This document shows, in pieces, positions 17,718 through 26,986 of a stretch of DNA of 64,000 bases; position 1 is the first letter of the stretch, and each line of letters opens with the position of its first letter. Location: the NCBI RefSeq assembly GCF_900101345.1, contig NZ_FMUX01000005.1, positions 1 through 64,000 of the forward strand, given 5' to 3'. Origin of the DNA: Desulfoluna spongiiphila (lineage in GTDB: Bacteria; Desulfobacterota; Desulfobacteria; Desulfobacterales; Desulfolunaceae). The notes beneath the pieces are model-generated. The model was not told where the DNA came from. It saw only the letters and a list, made by a program, of their open reading frames with translations, and ran no database searches. The translations under genes and the position numbers were made by a program.

Positions 17718-17762
17718 CCCCGAATGGGGGAAACGGACCTGGGCAAAATACCCCATTCGGGG
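17718..17762. terminator. Perfect 12-bp inverted repeat, possible terminator
   Basis: CCCCGAATGGGG at 17718-17729 pairs with CCCCATTCGGGG at 17751-17762 across a 21-base loop, followed by AATTTTC. It lies 77 bp after the MalT-like stop codon. The weak T-run leaves terminator function uncertain; a protein-binding site is the alternative. Confidence 0.45.
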
Positions 17763-18073
17763 AATTTTCATGGCAGCGCAATGCTGTCTATGTTGTTGGT
17801 ATTGTCTCCACTGCCAAAGGAAACCTGGTTGTCACCAATTCTCGATAACGAACTGTCGCTGATTGACGACTGGCACCCTGTGGATACCAGGGCGAAAGCT
17901 GTAAGGGTCATAAGAGCTTTTAATGCGGGCGTTTTCATTGTTGGTTTCCTTTCGCTTCAAAAGAATCAGGCTTTCTTGGCGTCATTGACGCTTGGGTTGA
18001 TAAGTCGATCGGTCCACACAGGAATCTCCCCCACAGAAGCAAAAAAAATTTGACGACTGACATGTTGATGAAA

Positions 18074-18109
18074 TCCCGGAGCTGGATTCATGTGAACCCG
18101 GCTCCGGGA
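18074..18109. terminator. Inverted repeat, possible terminator of the toxin gene
   Basis: TCCCGGAGCTGG pairs with CCCGGCTCCGGGA around a short loop. On the minus strand it lies about 165 bp after the toxin stop codon. There is no clear T-run on that strand, so function is uncertain. Confidence 0.35.
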
Positions 18110-18272
18110 TGAGGACGTTTTTCAAAAGGCGCAGGCTAATCCTTTCCCGGATTTCAGGCGAGGTGCTGTTGAATTCGAACTCATCACCGAAAAAGGTGGC
18201 GTATGTTCGGATGCATAAAGGCCGGAAAACCGTGTTTACGAATTATCCATTGCCTGTTGTATTGTCCTCCGG

Positions 18273-19717
18273 TCAGCTCTCTGGGTCATTGTAATGCACA
18301 GTGTCCATAGTGAGTGAAATACGGGCATGCCTTATACTTTTGTCGAAGTGGTTCGTGTTATTGTATGATTTTGTGTAGAAGTAGTTAATCCCCTGGTGAC
18401 CATAATAGTCTATAACTGCGGTTCGGGTCTCGTCGGCTTTGGCGTACCAGACGCATTCGGAATCGGGTTTGAGGAGCTGGGTGGAAAGGGACGGCCAGCC
18501 TCGGACCCGCTCCCCGTTGGGGAAATTAAAATAGAAAAATTTGGCCATGTCACTGTTCCAGTACTCTTCATCAAACAGGTTTAGGGCGTTGATCTCGGTG
18601 TCGCCCCCCACGATGTTGGCATTGTGATAGAAGATGATACCGTTGTCTCCTCTGGATTCTGTTAACGTTCTGAAGTCCTTGGATTCTTTGGTGTGGCTTG
18701 CGTTCTGGCCGTAGGAGAAGCTGAGGCTTCCTTCGGGCCCTTCGGGGCCGCCGCCCCCCGTGAAACCGATATCCCAACTGTAACCGGCACTGATGGTGAC
18801 GCTATTCGCCTGATTGATGGGAACATAGTCCTGGATGAACCCTAACGCGTCGTCAACAGGGTTGAATTCGACGGCTGTCACGGATTGTGCCCAGCCCCTG
18901 TGTTTATGGTCGTTGCGGATCATCTGTTCTCCACCAGGCACAGGATCGAATCCGAATCCTCCCACCACCGTGTTGAGTATCTTGACCTTGGCTGGTTCGT
19001 CGGCTGCGAGCAGCTTGAAGGTAGTCGAGTACCTGAAACGAAGTTTTTGTGTCTTGTTTTGTTGTTCTTCAGACGGATCATTTTTGACGTTGTTGATCCA
19101 GTCACTTTCCCAGATGTGGGACCATTTACGGTTGTCCGGAATGTCGCTTTGCTGGAAAGGATCATTTTGCAATGTCTCGAGCTTTCGGTTCACGGATTCC
19201 ATGTCACCAAGGTCCTCAACAAGGCGAGTCTCGAGCCTGTCGTCCGTGATTTCTGTTGTGGTGGCTGTCGGAAGGGGAGACTCCTGTTGTATCGCTTCCT
19301 CCTCGCCGTTGCCTCGTTGGTCCTCCGGGATTTCAGTTTGAACCACTCCACATTCTTTACTTGTTGCGGATGGATCCATGTAGGACACGGAGTAGAAGAA
19401 TCGGCCTTTTCCCTGGACAATAAGTGCCGCTTCAACTTTTTCTGCGCCACAGCCGGTCAGCTCCGTGAGAAGCTGGGCTGTGGGGCTTTCAATGATGATG
19501 GGAACGCCCCTTTCAAGTGCATTTGCCACACGGTTGTCCTGGGTTACTTGGGATTCACCGAAAGACTCGGTATCGATGAACAAAAGGTTGTGGCCGTCGA
19601 CCTGAGACGTCCGGGGGGGGGCGTTTTGACGAATTCACCAGAGACGCTGTTGTTTTTTTCAAGGGCGTCTCGGAGGGCGGAATGCTTGTTGCTCAAGATA
19701 ACCAGGTTACGATTCAT
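18273..19717 (-). CDS. Leukocidin/haemolysin-like beta-barrel pore-forming toxin, frame broken in a poly-C tract
   Basis: The main frame (19583-18273) encodes 436 residues. Its middle and end match the leukocidin-type pore-forming fold: VTISAGYSWDIGF, a Gly-rich turn and SLSFSYGQNASHTKESKDF resemble the amphipathic stem strands of staphylococcal leukocidins and Vibrio cholerae cytolysin. The C-terminal part (rim-like) ends soon after, without lectin domains. The N-terminal 130 residues look like a prodomain. The likely true start is ATG at 19717, after AAAGGAGTC. That frame and the main frame are joined only if the C9 run (plus-strand 19613-19621) had one base more or two fewer. No signal peptide is evident. 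Family call moderate. Confidence 0.6.
19613..19621 (-). other. Poly-C (C9) tract at a frame junction in the toxin gene
   Basis: Nine consecutive G on the plus strand (C on the coding strand), about 32 codons after the ATG. With ten C the product reads KTPPPRTSQVDGHNLLFIDT and continues into the toxin; with nine it goes out of frame. This could be a phase-variation switch, a mutation or a homopolymer error. Confidence 0.6.
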
Positions 19718-20012
19718 GACTTTTGACTCCTTTCACGTTATGGTGTTGATGAATTATCGCCCCGGATCAGGCATCGGGATTGATGGACCTAACCCTTAAA
19801 GCGAATGGGGCCTGTAGAAATCGTTGAATAATGAATTAAGGTGTGTTCTCTTTTTTTGAGACTTGAGTTCTAAAACGTTTGATTTTGTTTTCAGGTGCCT
19901 TTTATCTACTGGGCTGTATGAACCGCTTATGTCTTTTTCGCAAAAGGATAACGTAATTAACTTTCTGGAGGGCGATCAGAGGTGTTTGGTTCTCTTTTAA
20001 CTCAGAGTCATT

Positions 20013-20073
20013 GATGGGTAAATCCCCCAAAAGGGAGGTTTTTTAGAATTTTTTCTACCTATTTGGGGGTAGG
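20013..20073. repeat. Direct repeat, copy 1
   Basis: GATGGGTAAATCCCCCAAAA then GGGAGG, followed by ATTTGGGGGTAGG. The CCCCC/GGGGG runs can pair. The second copy is at 20365. Confidence 0.5.
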
Positions 20074-20364
20074 TTGTGCTGCAGTGGCTTGAAAATTAAA
20101 AATTTTTGTCTTGAATGGGTGGGGGGCGAAACGGAAATTTACTTTTCTATTAGCTCTTTACAAATAGATAAAAGATTTCTGGGTATGGCAAACTGAATTG
20201 CAGCGATGCAATAGAGATTCAGGTTTCCATGCCAAAGCCAAAAGGATTGTTAGTGTTGTGGAGTCTATCTCTTGGGGAGTGGTTTTTGCCTGCCGACGAT
20301 AAAGTTGATAACGTATCGTGTATGAATAATTTATGTCTTTTTGAGTTTTTAGACTAAGCTACGG

Positions 20365-20422
20365 GATGGGTAATTCCCCCGAAAGGGGGAATGTTTGTGT
20401 ATCTTCCACTTTTGGGGGAAAG
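20365..20422. repeat. Direct repeat, copy 2
   Basis: GATGGGTAATTCCCCCGAAA then GGGGGAATG, followed by TTTTGGGGGAAAG. ATTCCCCC-GAA-AGGGGGAAT is a tight hairpin in this copy; the changes from copy 1 keep or improve the pairing. Confidence 0.5.
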
Positions 20423-20520
20423 AGCTTCTATCTATTCAGAAAAACGTTGTTTTTGGGGCGGGTAGGATCAGGTAGAGAAATGCGAATATAAACCAGCAAA
20501 CTAGGGGACGGACAGTCTCT

Positions 20521-22938
20521 TTATCCATCAAGCTGCTTTCTTATTTTTTGAAGCAGGTTCCCCATCATGATGGGCTTTTGGATGTAATCTGCGATACCGG
20601 ATTCCTGTAAATATTCAACAGACAGTGGCTCGATGTCACCGGAACACAAAATCACAGGGAGCTTCGGGCGACAGCGGAGGATTTCCCGGGTGAGTTCAGA
20701 ACCCCTCATGCCCGGCATGGTCATGTCCGTAAGGATCAGGTCAACAGTATCCGGAGCATCCTGAAAGAATTCGATTGCTTTTGCTGCATCGGTAAATGCC
20801 TTGACCGTATAGCCATGTCGAGACAAAATCTGGGACAGACTCTCTGTGATTTTGATCTCATCATCGACAACAAGTATCGTTTCATCACCTCCGGTGATCG
20901 GCTCTCGGCTGATATCTTTCGGTGCGGAGCTGATGTCATGTTTCAAAACAGGCAGGTATACCCTAAAGGTCGTTCCTTTTCCTGGAAGGCTTTGGGCATG
21001 GATATGTCCCTTGTGGTCCTTTACAATTCCATGGACAACAGACAACCCAAGGCCTGTTCCTTTTCCTCTCTCCTTTGTCGTGAAATAAGGGTCGAAAATT
21101 TTTTCTATGATTTCCGGGTCAATTCCACAGCCGGTGTCGCTTACTTCAAGAAGAATGTAGTCGCCAGGTTTTGAGGGCGATTGAGCTGCACCCGTTTCGT
21201 TGTCCCTGATGTGGGTATCTGTCAGGGCTACGCGCAGGGTCCCTCCGTTTTTTTCCATGGCATGATAGGCATTTGTGCAGAGGTTCATGATGATCTGGTG
21301 AATCTGGGTCGGGTCTGCATGGATGGTGCTTTTTGAGGCAAGGACGCTTTCGATTTTGATTGTCGAAGGAAGGGCGGGCCTCAGCAGCGTGATTGTCTCT
21401 TTAACAATATGAAGAGGTTGCAGCGTCTGCTGTTTTGATTCTGACCTGCGACTGAACGTAAGGATCTGGCTGATGAGCTCTTTGGCTCTGAGCCCCCCTT
21501 TTGAGATTTGGTCCAAGGCGTCTTTTATTTTGTCGGGCTTGTCGAGGTAAAGCCTTGCCAGATCGGTATACCCAAAGATGATGGTAAGGATATTGTTGAA
21601 GTCATGGGCAATGCCTCCTGCCAGGGTCCCGATGGCTTCAATTTTCTGGGCGTGGGAAAGGCTGGCTTCCAGTTGGCGACGCTGGGTGATGTCCGTGCCG
21701 ATGCATAAAATTTCATGGAAATGGCCTTGATGATCGTTTATGGCTCGGTTGCTCCACTGAATGGATACGGTTCTGCCGTCTTTGCAGATATTTTCATTTT
21801 CCATGAATTCATAATCTTCCGGAAGTTTGAAGGTTTTCTTATCTGCAGTGATGAAATGGTATGATTGCGCAGTTTCCGGGGAGAGAATCATGTCCAGTAT
21901 GTTTCGGCCATAGATCTCGTCTCTGGTATATCCAAAGAGGTCCAGGCCGAACCGGTTGAGGAAAAGGACCCGGCCGCTTTTATCCATTCTGAGGATAATG
22001 CTGTTGGCATTCTCCACCAGATCTTTGTATTGTTTCTTTTGAGAACGTAACTCACGGGTTTTCTTCTTTACCTTGTTGTTAAGCGCTCGGCTTAGAGCCG
22101 CCAGCAGGGCTGAAATAATGATAATGGCTCCCACGGTATTGGTGAGCCAGCGTGGGATGACGGTTTTTTCATACGCAGCGTTTGCTCCCATCCAATAGAA
22201 AAGCCGCTCGTGGTAGTAGGAGTTGTAAACTTGTTTCCACCGATGCAGGTACGTATCAATGACTGTGAGCTTGTCACCATGGAACCCTTTCTTTGAAGCA
22301 AAAAAGAGAGAAAAAGGGGAAAATTGGATTGAGCTTGCAACCAATTTGAAATCTCGAGCATGTCTGAGGCCGAAGTGTTGCGAGGTCACTCCGGCTGCAA
22401 CCGTACCTGCCTGGACCGCACGGAAGACATCTTCACGTGTGGGCATGATCACAATGTTGCAGTGGACCCCCATGGACTCCGTGGTTCTGATGAAGTTATG
22501 TCCATTCATGTCATTCTCTTCAACGGCGACATGCAACCCCTCCAGGTCCTGGATGCTTTCGATGGAAGTGCCCGGTTTTAAAAAGATCTGCCCCCATTCG
22601 TCAAAGACGGATTCATGATTGAAATCCATGGTCCGCTGACGTTTTTCTGAAAAGCCGATGTGGGCGATGAGATCTATCTCTTCCCGCTGCAACTGTTCTA
22701 ACCCCTCTGACCAACTGCTGGAGGTAAACGTTACCTTCCAGTGTTCCTTTGACGCAATTTTGTTTATCAGGTCCGGATAGATACCCAGGGCCTCGCCGTC
22801 AGGGCCGGTAAAACAGAAAGGGGGGGTGTTGTAAATACCAACCCGGAGGGTGGGAGAAGGCTCTAGGCCACTTACAGCCTGAAAATTGGTAACATAGAGG
22901 ATCAAAATGGCGCAGACAATTGAATATGTGTATTTCAT
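20521..22938 (-). CDS. Hybrid sensor histidine kinase with periplasmic solute-binding sensor
   Basis: An 805-residue protein. A signal segment (1-24) is followed by a periplasmic family 3 solute-binding domain (about 30-255, LRVGIYNTPPFCFTGPDGEA), a membrane helix (265-285), a PAS domain (about 305-420), a HisKA dimerisation domain with phosphoacceptor His445 (GGIAHDFNN), an ATPase domain (N-box near 552, DTGCGID at 601, GKGTGLGLS at 626) and a C-terminal receiver with Asp738 (LTDMTMPGM). It should sense a small amino acid-like ligand, phosphorylate His445 and pass phosphate to its own receiver. No DNA-binding partner is adjacent. The start is followed by a good signal sequence. Confidence 0.93.
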   Translation of the reverse strand: MKYTYSIVCAILILYVTNFQAVSGLEPSPTLRVGIYNTPPFCFTGPDGEALGIYPDLINKIASKEHWKVTFTSSSWSEGLEQLQREEIDLIAHIGFSEKRQRTMDFNHESVFDEWGQIFLKPGTSIESIQDLEGLHVAVEENDMNGHNFIRTTESMGVHCNIVIMPTREDVFRAVQAGTVAAGVTSQHFGLRHARDFKLVASSIQFSPFSLFFASKKGFHGDKLTVIDTYLHRWKQVYNSYYHERLFYWMGANAAYEKTVIPRWLTNTVGAIIIISALLAALSRALNNKVKKKTRELRSQKKQYKDLVENANSIILRMDKSGRVLFLNRFGLDLFGYTRDEIYGRNILDMILSPETAQSYHFITADKKTFKLPEDYEFMENENICKDGRTVSIQWSNRAINDHQGHFHEILCIGTDITQRRQLEASLSHAQKIEAIGTLAGGIAHDFNNILTIIFGYTDLARLYLDKPDKIKDALDQISKGGLRAKELISQILTFSRRSESKQQTLQPLHIVKETITLLRPALPSTIKIESVLASKSTIHADPTQIHQIIMNLCTNAYHAMEKNGGTLRVALTDTHIRDNETGAAQSPSKPGDYILLEVSDTGCGIDPEIIEKIFDPYFTTKERGKGTGLGLSVVHGIVKDHKGHIHAQSLPGKGTTFRVYLPVLKHDISSAPKDISREPITGGDETILVVDDEIKITESLSQILSRHGYTVKAFTDAAKAIEFFQDAPDTVDLILTDMTMPGMRGSELTREILRCRPKLPVILCSGDIEPLSVEYLQESGIADYIQKPIMMGNLLQKIRKQLDG

Positions 22939-24134
22939 GATTCTTGCTTTGTGTTCATCGGCGATGGACGCGGTGATGTTGAGTCTATGGCTCTCTGCGT
23001 GAATGTATCGAATAATTATCGCTGATGTTAATTTTTTAATTTCGACAGATTCGACAGAGAGGTTTTCCGGTAAGTTTCTATCACGATCGATCTTGTACCC
23101 CTATCAATCAAGGCGGATGACAATATACCCTGTTCGGTATCAAGTCAATGCATACTGGTGTAAAATGTAAGCCCCTTAAAACAGGCATGGGACGAAAATG
23201 GTGTATCCAATTATCAGTTTTTATCATTGTTGTTCAACTGCATGATTATAAAGGTTAATGGTTGATGCCAATCCATGTCAGGTAATTATAATGAAACAGG
23301 CTCGTTGCGATGGCCTGGGTTGCCTTTTTTGATTTTTTTTTCGGATCAATTCAATTTCAACATGTTTAAGCATTTGCAGGGACGCATTATCGATTTTGCA
23401 CAATCGTTATCCCATGGAAGATCCGGGGGTAGAAGAAGGCTCCGTGTGCTGATTTCCAATGAGCCTGCCTTGCCCAACTCCACTTGGTTCCGGGGTATCA
23501 TAAAGGCCAGGTTTTCAGGGGTTCCTTTTATAGGGCCCTGTGATGTTGCCCCTCGGGTTTTCCCGGTTGGGGATGACCCCGTAGTCGTAGTGGAAGTTGA
23601 TAGCGCTAAACAAGATAGACTCAGATGGGTAAAGATGATGGTGATTCAGTTAAAACGCTGCATTCGTGTCTCCATGTCTGCGGTGATCCAGAGTCTGTGA
23701 GGACTCATATCCAAAAGGTGTTGTCTTTCTGGTGTGAAGGTTTTTTGAGCTGAAGAAAGCAAAATTGATGCCATAGGAGTACTGAAAAGGGGGGTATTCC
23801 GAAGACAGAGCAATGGCGGCTGCTTTGATAAAATGCGATGATAATGAATTACTTTTTCGTTGATAAATGATTTGTTTTTCGGCTGTTCAATTCCTATAAA
23901 ACGAACTTTTTTTTATTTTTCAGTATGGCGTGATCGTAGAATAAAGGTTCAGCTCGTGGATTCTAAAGTAGTCCGTCATACCGGAAAGAGAAAAGGTCGA
24001 AAAAACGGACCGGTATTTTCTGATAGATTTCGAGATATCGTCTGTGACTTAATCTGTTGTGTTGGTATTATGACTGAATAGTGTTGAGATTCGCTATTGG
24101 GTATGGACATGGACATGGACAAAAAAGAAAAAAA
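22939..24134. other. Intergenic region, no supported gene
   Basis: Almost 1.2 kb. A 141-codon frame at 23275-23700 has an odd composition and no recognisable motif. The minus strand of the same stretch also reads open for a while without a start. It may contain a decayed gene, but I cannot identify one. Confidence 0.4.
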
Positions 24135-24381
24135 GGGGACAGGCTCTTGAAGGGAGGGCGTTGCTATGATGTGCCCGGACTATTCGATTTGGGTGTGGAG
24201 GGCGCCTCGACGCGGCTCAGGGCATTCCTTGAACTCCAGATTATGCCTGGTCGTATATGATACGAGGGCAAATCGAAGGAGGCCTCACTCCGGAACTTCA
24301 GGCTCCGATTTATTATCCCAGGCGCCCACGGTACATCCCGGAGCGCAGTCCATTAATCCCTCATAGCAAGAGCCTGTCCCC
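24135..24381. repeat. Family D repeat, full-length copy
   Basis: It begins GGGGACAGGCTCTTG and ends CAAGAGCCTGTCCCC (247 bp). Blocks CTCGACGCGGCTCAGG, ATACGAGGGCAAATCGAAGG and the ends match the copy at 9310-9548; the rest has diverged, so the two insertions are not recent. Confidence 0.75.
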
Positions 24382-24498
24382 CCCTACTGCTACTACTATT
24401 TGAGTCTGCCTTTACAATTTTTCAAAAATAGGGCACTCAATTGAGAGTTCCCAAGACTAATAGATTTTACCGTTTAAACGAAGGACTCGGAGATAACA

Positions 24499-24942
24499 TT
24501 GAAAATTAATTTTACAAAAAAAGAATACAGACAGCTTCTTGATCTTGTTTATATTGCCAATTGGGTAATGAATGCTCGAAACATAGAAAAAGACACAAAA
24601 ACAGAAAAATACGATGAACTTGTTCAAAAAGTATATTCGTTTGCCGGTGAGTTTAAATTTTCCGATTTAATTGAATTTAATAAACAGCTTGAAGGGTATT
24701 ACCCAACAAATAAATATGAAATGGATGGGGATGTCCACCAATTCATCGATGAGTACGATGATGAGTGTTTTTGGGAATCATTATATCAGGAACTCGGTAA
24801 GCGTGATTTCATTGAAGAGGTTGGCATGGCAGAGGCAGAAAAAATGGAACCGATTGATCGATTTACAGCAATCAATGAACGCGCTGATAAATACTCACGT
24901 GAATTCGAAAAAAACGGGATTAAAAATCTTAAGATCATCTAA
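24499..24942 (+). CDS. Conserved-looking hypothetical protein
   Basis: A 147-residue soluble, highly charged helical protein starting MKINFTKKEYRQLLDLVYIA, with a central acidic DEYDDECFWESLYQEL. TTG at 24499 is the likely start because GGAG lies seven bases upstream. It is AT-rich relative to its neighbours. I do not recognise the family. It lies just right of a family D element and left of an acetyltransferase, in a patch of small accessory genes. Confidence 0.65.
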   Translation: MKINFTKKEYRQLLDLVYIANWVMNARNIEKDTKTEKYDELVQKVYSFAGEFKFSDLIEFNKQLEGYYPTNKYEMDGDVHQFIDEYDDECFWESLYQELGKRDFIEEVGMAEAEKMEPIDRFTAINERADKYSREFEKNGIKNLKII

Positions 24943-25046
24943 CTGTGCCGTATGACCCCAAAGGGTTTTGTGGATTCAAAGGTGATAGACGGTTTTTGTT
25001 TGGGGCGTCTGGCCGGTTGCTACTTCAGCACCATAAGGACCAAGGA

Positions 25047-25550
25047 ATGAAACCAATACATATCAAGGAATTCGTCCCCCAAGAGCGGGCCGAAGAGAAA
25101 ATCAAATTGCTGCCGGTGTTCCTTGAGATCTGGAATGCCCCGGAAAATCTGCCCTGTTTGTCTCCGGCCCTGCTTCCCTTTGAATCGGAGATGGTGAGTA
25201 TGTGGCTTGCTAACCATAAGGATCAAGGGGGGAGGTATTTTTGCGCACTGAACGATCAGGGCGAGATTCTCGGGGTGTTAGTGGCCAAGGTCAGCCCGTT
25301 GGAGGGGTTCGAAATCTATGGTGTCGGGGTATTTCCGCATCGCAAAGGTGAGGGAATCGGGCGCAGATTGGTTGAATACGCCGTTCAGGTTGCAAGGTCA
25401 CTCCATTTCAAGGCTCTTCGGGCACTGGTGTTTGCCGATAACACGGTCATGCTGTGCCTGTTGCTCACGTCGGGCTTTGTGCCCACCGGCATGCATTATC
25501 ATGTGAGAGCGGATGGTGCCGATGCGGTTGTTCTCACAACGTATGTTTAG
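25047..25550 (+). CDS. GNAT-family N-acetyltransferase
   Basis: A 167-residue protein with the GNAT core: ALNDQGEILGVLVAKV (beta-2/3), then FEIYGVGVFPHRKGEGIGRRLVEYAVQVAR (about 90-120), in which RKGEGIGRRL is the acetyl-CoA pyrophosphate-binding motif, and RALVFADNTVMLCLLLTSGF at the end. It transfers an acetyl group from acetyl-CoA to an unknown amine. ATG 25047 follows CAAGGA; the frame is open 34 codons further upstream without homology. Confidence 0.87.
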   Translation: MKPIHIKEFVPQERAEEKIKLLPVFLEIWNAPENLPCLSPALLPFESEMVSMWLANHKDQGGRYFCALNDQGEILGVLVAKVSPLEGFEIYGVGVFPHRKGEGIGRRLVEYAVQVARSLHFKALRALVFADNTVMLCLLLTSGFVPTGMHYHVRADGADAVVLTTYV

Positions 25551-25837
25551 CCCTGGCTTTCGAGGACCCATCATATCAACGAACAGGCACCGGTCCTTCC
25601 TGCCTGGGGATGGGCAACAGGCGAATGGTGAACTTTATGGACGGCGTGTTTTGAGGGCATTGCCTGTTCGTCACGAATAGGAATCTATCCGAGCCAAGAC
25701 GAATTATACCCGGTTCATGAAGTCATTGGGGCCATGAATCGTGTGCCCATACCCACCTTTCATTGGCTGATCAGCCTTTCAAGTAAGGCAATTATCTGAT
25801 TTGTTATCAAGGTCGTAATCACAAGAAGGAATTAGGT

Positions 25838-26143
25838 ATGAGTGGGGTTGGAATTGTTCATTACACGAAAAATGATGAACCGGGGACATTAGTCGCTGAA
25901 TGGTGCCATTCAGAATATGGGAACGGTACAGGCGTTGCAACCGGAGGCCCGTCCAAAGGGTTTGAGGGCCATTACCGCATCATTTATTATGACGATCAGG
26001 GGAACCTGCAAGCTGAGCGCGAACTGGACATTAAAAAAAGTGGCGCTCAGTATCAGGTCTCCTGGCTGAATAACGGGGACGTGAGCGCTGTAGGCATTGG
26101 CATTGAGACCTCAGGCGGTCTATCTGTGGGGTACCGGGATTAG
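25838..26143 (+). CDS. Small unknown protein
   Basis: A 101-residue protein, probably mostly beta-strand: alternating polar and hydrophobic residues, for example HYRIIYYDDQGNLQAERELD and YQVSWLNNGDVSAVGIGIE. No signal peptide. It has AGAAGGAATTAGGT before ATG 25838. I do not recognise a family; the pattern suggests a small beta-barrel or sandwich. Confidence 0.65.
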   Translation: MSGVGIVHYTKNDEPGTLVAEWCHSEYGNGTGVATGGPSKGFEGHYRIIYYDDQGNLQAERELDIKKSGAQYQVSWLNNGDVSAVGIGIETSGGLSVGYRD

Positions 26144-26284
26144 CAGCACGCTTTGGTTGATCACCGACCCCTTGGCTTCATTATGCATTGGCCGTGTTCT
26201 ATGGATTCATATTATTTACCCGAGGCCTAATGCTCCGGCCTACTGTACGATGGCCTATTACGTCGAAGCAGGAGATACCACCAC

Positions 26285-26851
26285 ATGAATTATCATGACC
26301 TGTTGATGAATCGAAGATCCGTCAGGGACTATGAAGACCGGCCCGTTCCACACGAACTTATTGAGTCGATGATCCGGGAGAGCACCCTCGCGCCCAGTGC
26401 GGGCAACGGGCAGCCCTGGGAGTTTATTGTGGTCCACAGAAAGGAGATGCTCAGGCGTATATCCGATGAGAGCAAAAAAAACATTTTAAGCCGCATCGCC
26501 GCCAACCCGGATGACTATGCCGGGAAATATCAGACGATGCTTGAGAATGACGCCTTCAATGTGTTTTACAACGCCCCCTGCCTTGTGATGGTCCTGGGAC
26601 GATCCGGATTGAAGAATCTGCATGTGGACTGCGCCCTGGCCGCAAGTTATTTCATGATGGCGGCTACCCGCCGGGGCCTTGGGACATGCTGGGTCAATCT
26701 GGGTACCGAGATCAAGGCCCCGGATATGATCAGGGACCTGGGCATACCGGAAGACAGCCAAATCGTCGCTCCCATCATTATCGGTTATCCGACATCCATT
26801 CCTTCGGCTCCCAGGCGCAACGAACCCAACATCATTAAGGTTATTGTTTAG
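26285..26851 (+). CDS. Nitroreductase-family FMN oxidoreductase
   Basis: A 188-residue protein with the nitroreductase fold: MNRRSVRDYEDRPVPHELIE (FMN phosphate contact RRSVR), LAPSAGNGQPWEFIVV, the helix DCALAASYFMMAATRRGLGTCW (residues 119-140) and PIIIGYPTSIPSAPRR near the end. It would use FMN and NAD(P)H to reduce quinones, nitro compounds or similar acceptors. The short form without ferredoxin domain matches single-domain anaerobe nitroreductases. The physiological substrate is unknown. Confidence 0.9.
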   Translation: MNYHDLLMNRRSVRDYEDRPVPHELIESMIRESTLAPSAGNGQPWEFIVVHRKEMLRRISDESKKNILSRIAANPDDYAGKYQTMLENDAFNVFYNAPCLVMVLGRSGLKNLHVDCALAASYFMMAATRRGLGTCWVNLGTEIKAPDMIRDLGIPEDSQIVAPIIIGYPTSIPSAPRRNEPNIIKVIV

Positions 26852-26927
26852 CCCGGATACTTCATGGGAAAACGCCGGTTCTGCGATAACAGGTAATTAA
26901 CTATTAACTAACTGGGGACAGGCTCTT
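26852..26927. repeat. Left end of a family B repeat next to a single family D arm
   Basis: CCCGGATACTTCATGGGAAA at 26852-26871 matches the left end of family B (31499, 34041). GGGGACAGGCTCTT at 26914-26927 is a lone family D end. Both fall between two closely spaced genes. Confidence 0.55.
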
Positions 26928-26986
26928 TTTTTTCTGTTGCACGGACTGCAACAGACGGTATGGAAACACAAAAAGGACGGTTGCGT

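Larger units (their letters stand above)
17642..18272. other. Intergenic region between the MalT-like regulator and the toxin gene
   Basis: The two genes converge here. The region holds two strong inverted repeats (17718-17762 and 18074-18109). A 114-codon open frame at 17709-18053 has no recognisable protein features and no good start site, so it is not annotated as a gene. Confidence 0.5.
19718..20520. other. Intergenic region upstream of the toxin with duplicated boxes
   Basis: About 800 bp, AT-rich. Two related segments occur 352 bp apart: 20013-20073 and 20365-20422, each with GATGGGTAA.TCCCCC.AAAGGG followed 25-35 bases later by TTTGGGGG. Both are preceded by TTATGTCTTTTT. At the right end a variant family D arm, GGGGACGGACAGTCTCTTT, abuts the kinase stop codon. 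No gene is supported. Confidence 0.5.

Noticed and set aside
17709..18053. 114-codon open frame after the MalT-like gene
   Set aside because: It starts inside a perfect inverted repeat and has no protein-like features.
18885..19799. 304-codon open frame on the plus strand
   Set aside because: It is antisense to the toxin gene. The toxin strand carries the protein-like pattern and a proper ribosome site.
23275..23700. 141-codon open frame
   Set aside because: No recognisable motif, no good start context and codon use unlike neighbours; left as intergenic.
24135..24381. Family D copies considered as a CRISPR-like or RNA-gene repeat
   Set aside because: Copies are dispersed, not tandem, with no spacers of regular length. 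An inverted-end mobile element fits better.
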